Source: an uncultured Clostridia bacterium
Lineage (GTDB): Bacteria > Bacillota > Clostridia > Christensenellales > Borkfalkiaceae
Direction of reading: 5' to 3'
Assembly (NCBI GenBank): GCA_947624005.1
Contig: CANQHV010000006.1
Coordinates: 24,098-88,097, forward strand
DNA length: 64,000 nucleotides
Part shown: in pieces, positions 61,081-64,000 of the stretch
Numbering within the stretch: the first letter of the stretch is position 1
How the letters are laid out: the number at the start of each line of letters is the position of its first letter
Translations under genes and position numbers: made by a program
Notes under the pieces: model-generated
What the model saw: only the letters and a program-made list of their open reading frames with translations
Databases searched by the model: none
Told to the model about the DNA's origin: nothing

Positions 61081-61121
61081 AAAAAAGTTGCGCGGGTTTC
61101 CGTATTCGGAAGCCCGCGCAA
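61081..61121 (-). terminator. Terminator of the CvpA-like gene
   Basis: 15-bp stem TTGCGCGGGTTTCCG (one mismatch), loop of 4, then CTTTTTT on the minus strand. Confidence 0.85.
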
Positions 61122-61136
61122 AGGCGTTATATAATG

Positions 61137-61703
61137 TCAGAAAGTATCTTTTATATACTTCACAAGCGAATTAAGGGGGTTATGTTCGAACAGTCTGTCA
61201 AGGCGCAGCCAGCCGTGGAGATTTTCCACGAAGTCGGCTTCGGTCTGCCCGCCTATCCAATCGACTATCTGGAAAACGAACATAGTGAAAAGCAACGTTA
61301 CCGCGACGAACAGAACCGCGCCGAGTATTCTGTTTATAACCTTCATACCCTTCGCCTTCCACTCGAACACCTTTGAAATGAGGTGGACGATAAGAATCCT
61401 TACAAGCTGCGCGACGAAGAAAAGTATGATATAGTAAAGTATTATTTCGAGATGCACGGCTTTTAAGAAGTCGTAAAACGCGCCGCGTTTGTCCCACGTC
61501 GAGGCAAGCAGTTTTAAAAGTTTTGCCACAAACGGCAGTTTGAGAATTATTCCGCCGAATACGTAGCAGAAGAAAAAGGACAGAATAAAGCCCACTATGC
61601 CCTTTGTGAACCACCTCAATCCCCTGCCGAATCCCGCAAGCGAGCCGATAAGCGCCGCCGCAAGCACTATAAGTAAAAACGTCAAATCCAAAGTAAGATG
61701 CAT
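61137..61703 (-). CDS. CvpA-family membrane protein
   Basis: A 188-residue protein with four or five membrane helices (about 7-25, 33-55, 88-110, 125-147) and the CvpA pattern (LIVLAAALIGSLAGFGRGLRWFTKGIVGFILSF, VNRILGAVLF as VINRILGAVLFV). CvpA is needed for colicin V production in E. coli and is linked to envelope stress; in Firmicutes the family is uncharacterised. Monocistronic with its own terminator. Confidence 0.85.
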   Translation of the reverse strand: MHLTLDLTFLLIVLAAALIGSLAGFGRGLRWFTKGIVGFILSFFFCYVFGGIILKLPFVAKLLKLLASTWDKRGAFYDFLKAVHLEIILYYIILFFVAQLVRILIVHLISKVFEWKAKGMKVINRILGAVLFVAVTLLFTMFVFQIVDWIGGQTEADFVENLHGWLRLDRLFEHNPLNSLVKYIKDTF

Positions 61704-61742
61704 ACCTTTTAAATTATACCACCTTTACCGCAAAAATCAAAC

Positions 61743-62363
61743 CTATTGGGCAAAAATTCCGTAAATTTCCTCATCGGTAAGCTCCCCGCGCTCCGCGTCC
61801 GCAAAAAGCGCGGCGGGAAACGACCATTTCACCCGTCCGTCTATGCACAAATCGTGCGCGCACGGCGCGAAGTACATTTTAAGCTTTTCCGCCGTATCCG
61901 TAATAAAAAAGGGCGACGACTGTTCGTCGAAAAGGTACCAATCCACAAACGGCTTTCCGCAACGGCGGCAACCGTTGGTGTAATACGAATAGCCGTAAAC
62001 TTCGGAATAAAACTTACGCACGCCGAACTTGTGCGACATAAATTTAAGAACCGCGGCGGGAAGTTTTTCGAAACCGTATAATATGTTCAGGCAGTCCGAG
62101 CCGTATAATTTTCCGTCCCCTTCGGTATAGGCTCCCGTCGCCACCGCAACCGCTTTCGCGGGTTTTTTACAGTACGGGCAGGGGAATTCCGAAACGAGAA
62201 AATAAAGCCCGCCGCGGATTATAAGCCCGCCTTTGAGCCACCGCGAAAATTTTTTGTAGTCGGCGTAGTCGTCCACCCTCCACTGCCAGCGGGTAAAATC
62301 GAACGTTGCGCCGAGCGCCGAAAGCTCGGCTCTGTCGGAATAATCGGCGGTAAAATATATCAT
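61743..62363 (-). CDS. DUF5710-like N-terminus with zinc-ribbon pairs, unknown
   Basis: A 206-residue soluble protein. Residues 1-45 (IYFTADYSDRAELSALGATFDFTRWQWRVDD) follow the DUF5710 pattern of Y-F-x-V-P-(8)-AKALGARWD-x-W, a small domain found with primases and topoisomerases. Then CPYCKKPAK (about 62) and GCRRCGKPF (about 131) give two half zinc ribbons that could form one site; CAHDLC follows. I do not know the function. It is divergent from the glycosyltransferase gene, and the 62364-62581 space holds the promoter of the latter. Confidence 0.6.
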   Translation of the reverse strand: MIYFTADYSDRAELSALGATFDFTRWQWRVDDYADYKKFSRWLKGGLIIRGGLYFLVSEFPCPYCKKPAKAVAVATGAYTEGDGKLYGSDCLNILYGFEKLPAAVLKFMSHKFGVRKFYSEVYGYSYYTNGCRRCGKPFVDWYLFDEQSSPFFITDTAEKLKMYFAPCAHDLCIDGRVKWSFPAALFADAERGELTDEEIYGIFAQ

Positions 62364-62518
62364 ACAAACATTCTAACACGCCCGCCGCATAATTGCAATG
62401 CGGAAAACGTAATTTTTCACATACCGCCGACCCGAATCGCCGTTTTTCGCCATATTCGGGCGTTTACGCCGAAAAAAACTACCGCAAAAACACAAGCGCG
62501 CTTTTTTTGTCGTATCGC

Positions 62519-62547
62519 TTGCAAAAATTCCCGCGGTATGTCATAAT
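62519..62547 (+). promoter_or_regulatory. Promoter of the glycosyltransferase gene
   Basis: TTGCAA (62519-62524), 17 nt, CATAAT (62542-62547); GAGG precedes the ATG at 62582. Confidence 0.65.
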
Positions 62548-62581
62548 ACCTTTAATCATAAACGCGCGCGAGGAAAAATAT

Positions 62582-63718
62582 ATGACTATTACGGTCGTAT
62601 GCGACGTATTGGGCAAGGAGAACAACGGTTCTACGGTTGCCGCAAACAACCTTATAAATTATCTTAAAAGCAGGAACCATACGGTAAAAGTTCTTTGCGC
62701 GGATAGCGACAAGCAAAATACCGAGGGCTATTTTATCGTTCCGGGCAGAAATTTCCTGATGTTCAACAAATACGTCGAAAGCAACGGCGTAAAGCTTGCA
62801 AAGCCCGACGAAGAAGTAATCCGACGCGCCGTCGAAGGCTCGGATATAGTGCATATAATGTTCCCTTTCGCGCTCGGGATAGCCACGGCGAAAATCGCAA
62901 AGAAAATGCGCCTCCCCATAACCGCGGGGTTCCATATGCTTGCGGGGAATTTCACCTCGCAACTCCACCTCGAAGACCTTGACCTTGCGGATAAAATCAC
63001 CTATAACCACTTCCATAAGCTCTATAAAAATTGCGACGCGATACACTTTCCGACGGAATTTTTAAAGGACCTGTACGAGGGAATGTACGGCAAAACCGTA
63101 GGCTATGTTATTTCGAACGGCGTGAACGATATGTTCAAACCACACAAAGAAAAGAGCGGCGACGGCTGTTTCCGTATTCTGTCCATAGGCAGATATTCCA
63201 AAGAAAAGTCGCAGAAGACTATAATCGACGCGGTAAAACTGTCGCGGTATTCCGACAAAATACGCCTTACGCTGGCGGGGAGCGGTCCGCTTAAAAACAA
63301 ACTTATGCGGCGCGCGGAAAAATTGCCCGTGCCCGCCGTTTTCGGGTTCTACCCGAGGAACGAAATGGTAGAGGTCATAAACAATTCCGACCTATACATA
63401 CACTCGGCGAAAATCGAAGCCGAGGGAATAAGCTGTATCGAGGCGATGGCGTGCGGCGTGGTGCCCGTCATATCGGATTCGGGGAAGTGCGCGACGAAAT
63501 CGTACGCGCTTACCGAAAACAGCATTTTCAGCTTCGGCAACGCCGAAGATTTGGCAAACAAAATAGATTGGTGGATAGAACACGACGCCGAACGCGAGAA
63601 ATACGGCGACATATACGCCGACTTTGCGAAAGAAAAGTTCAATCAGAAAGCGTGCATGCTTCAGATGGAAAATATGCTGTTGCAGACGATAAAAGCCCAC
63701 TCCCCGAAAGAGGTTTAA
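62582..63718 (+). CDS. Glycosyltransferase, GT4 family (GT-B fold)
   Basis: A 378-residue cytoplasmic enzyme. The N-terminal half has the GT-B start (MTITVVCDVLGKENNGSTVAANNLINYLK). The C-terminal half has the donor-site motifs ILSIGRYSKEKSQKTII, LAGSGPLKNKL and AEGISCIEAMACGVVPVISD (the E-x7-E retaining motif). Resembles diacylglycerol glucosyltransferases of Firmicutes (lipid anchor synthesis), but acceptor and sugar are not certain. Start at 62582 with GAGG 6 nt upstream; a 63-codon longer frame to 62393 crosses the promoter and is discarded. Monocistronic. Confidence 0.88.
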   Translation: MTITVVCDVLGKENNGSTVAANNLINYLKSRNHTVKVLCADSDKQNTEGYFIVPGRNFLMFNKYVESNGVKLAKPDEEVIRRAVEGSDIVHIMFPFALGIATAKIAKKMRLPITAGFHMLAGNFTSQLHLEDLDLADKITYNHFHKLYKNCDAIHFPTEFLKDLYEGMYGKTVGYVISNGVNDMFKPHKEKSGDGCFRILSIGRYSKEKSQKTIIDAVKLSRYSDKIRLTLAGSGPLKNKLMRRAEKLPVPAVFGFYPRNEMVEVINNSDLYIHSAKIEAEGISCIEAMACGVVPVISDSGKCATKSYALTENSIFSFGNAEDLANKIDWWIEHDAEREKYGDIYADFAKEKFNQKACMLQMENMLLQTIKAHSPKEV

Positions 63719-63742
63719 GGGCGCGGCGGACGTGCAAAACTG

Positions 63743-63772
63743 TTGACAAAGCGCGCCGCGGTCTGTTAAAAT
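63743..63772 (+). promoter_or_regulatory. Strong promoter upstream of the tRNA-Ser-like repeats
   Basis: TTGACA (63743-63748), 18 nt, TAAAAT (63767-63772). A 7-bp hairpin, CGGCGGG-CAAAA-CCCGCCG (63780-63798), follows at the predicted start. This is the strongest promoter match in the window. Confidence 0.8.
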
Positions 63773-63806
63773 GTAAAAACGGCGGGCAAAACCCGCCGCA
63801 AATATG

Positions 63807-63844
63807 CGGAGGCGTATCGAAGCGGTCATAACGAGGCGGTCTTG
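63807..63844 (+). repeat. Orphan 5' half of a tRNA-Ser-like gene (copy 1)
   Basis: 38 bp that look like C plus the 5' half of tRNA-Ser(UGA): GGAGGCG acceptor strand, D-arm TCGAAGCGGTCATAACGAGG, anticodon 5' strand CGGTCTTG. After TTG the sequence leaves the tRNA: a 54-nt stretch (63845-63898) with a strong hairpin (GCGATTG/CAATCGC closing CGCC-TTT-GGCG), then AAACCG and CCCGTTTACGGG that resemble the 3' anticodon strand and a variable arm. No canonical T-loop or 3' acceptor strand follows, so this copy is not a normal tRNA. An exact copy lies 156 bp downstream. Confidence 0.65.
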
Positions 63845-63962
63845 TAAGGAGCCGTAGGCGACGGAATAGCGATTGTTCGCCTTTGGCGCAATCGCGTCAA
63901 ACCGTTTGCCCGTTTACGGGTTCCGCAAGGCTGAACCGTTTGTAATTAAAATCGAATATTTT

Positions 63963-64000
63963 CGGAGGCGTATCGAAGCGGTCATAACGAGGCGGTCTTG
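63963..64000 (+). tRNA. tRNA-Ser(UGA)-like gene start (copy 2, cut by window edge)
   Basis: Exact 38-bp repeat of 63807-63844, ending with TTG, the position where the anticodon TGA would be completed. It may be the intact tRNA-Ser gene with its 3' half outside the window, or another truncated copy. The sequence in the window cannot tell. Confidence 0.5.

Noticed and set aside
63807..63960. A tRNA gene with a group I intron in the anticodon loop
   Set aside because: The inserted stretch is only 54 nt, without group I core motifs, and no T-arm or 3' acceptor strand follows.

Overview
The window looks like the chromosome of a low-to-mid GC, anaerobic, spore-forming member of the Clostridia. The evidence is a spoIIGA-sigE-sigG cluster, a PdaB-type deacetylase, a pyruvate:ferredoxin oxidoreductase, a group B-like [FeFe] hydrogenase, a clostridial-style flavin thioredoxin reductase, and c-di-AMP cyclase and ECF transporter genes of Firmicutes type. 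No rRNA gene, plasmid or phage gene is seen, so genus cannot be fixed; an uncultured gut Christensenellales or Borkfalkia-like lineage is only a guess. Most genes lie on the minus strand in tight operons with 1-4 nt stop/start overlaps. GC-rich hairpin terminators separate the operons.

Layout. 1-4.4 kb: DUF1015 gene (cut by the window edge), a CdaR remnant, cdaA, holA, a LysR regulator, mnmE. 4.7-9.1 kb: a membrane protein, truA, and an ECF transporter module with the two ATPases fused. 9.3-12.9 kb: PFOR on the plus strand. 12.9-19.7 kb: an accessory-looking cassette with GC-rich repeat elements, a structured leader RNA ending in a terminator, and a 1948-residue repeat surface protein, with near-identical hairpins on both sides. 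19.8-24.2 kb: DUF2798 protein, guaA, guaB, a membrane-anchored protein. 24.4-26.5 kb: a lipoprotein, a small membrane protein with a frame conflict, and a DUF1893-TetR fusion. 26.7-33.7 kb: grpE-dnaK-dnaJ-lepA-ogt-hemW. 33.8-37.6 kb: a zinc-ribbon membrane protein, a MITE-like inverted repeat, an SGNH hydrolase, tRNA-Ser(GCU), and a class I amidotransferase of foreign-looking composition. 37.9-41.3 kb: a rhodanese-TtcA fusion divergent from an ion transporter, then an aldose epimerase. 41.3-46.1 kb: prmA-rsmE-mtaB-prsW-hit. 46.2-50.3 kb: thioredoxin-reductase-like flavoprotein, hydrogenase, SSB-like protein, polysaccharide deacetylase. 50.5-56.1 kb: spoIIGA-sigE-sigG, mreB-like, maf, ppx/gppA. 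56.3-59.6 kb: folC-folE-folP-folBK. 59.7-63.7 kb: DUF421, DUF4363, PRC-barrel, CvpA, an unknown zinc protein and a glycosyltransferase. The right edge holds a strong promoter and a duplicated 5' half of a tRNA-Ser-like gene.

How the genes fit together. PFOR makes reduced ferredoxin, which the hydrogenase could discharge as H2 and which the flavin reductase might use to reduce thioredoxin. The dense set of tRNA, rRNA and ribosome modification genes (truA, mnmE, ttcA, mtaB, rsmE, prmA, lepA), the folate operon and the GMP genes form the housekeeping core. The least ordinary parts are the leader-RNA/surface-protein cassette, a set of genes whose promoters place the transcription start at the start codon (likely leaderless mRNAs), the DUF1893-TetR fusion, and the tRNA-associated repeats.
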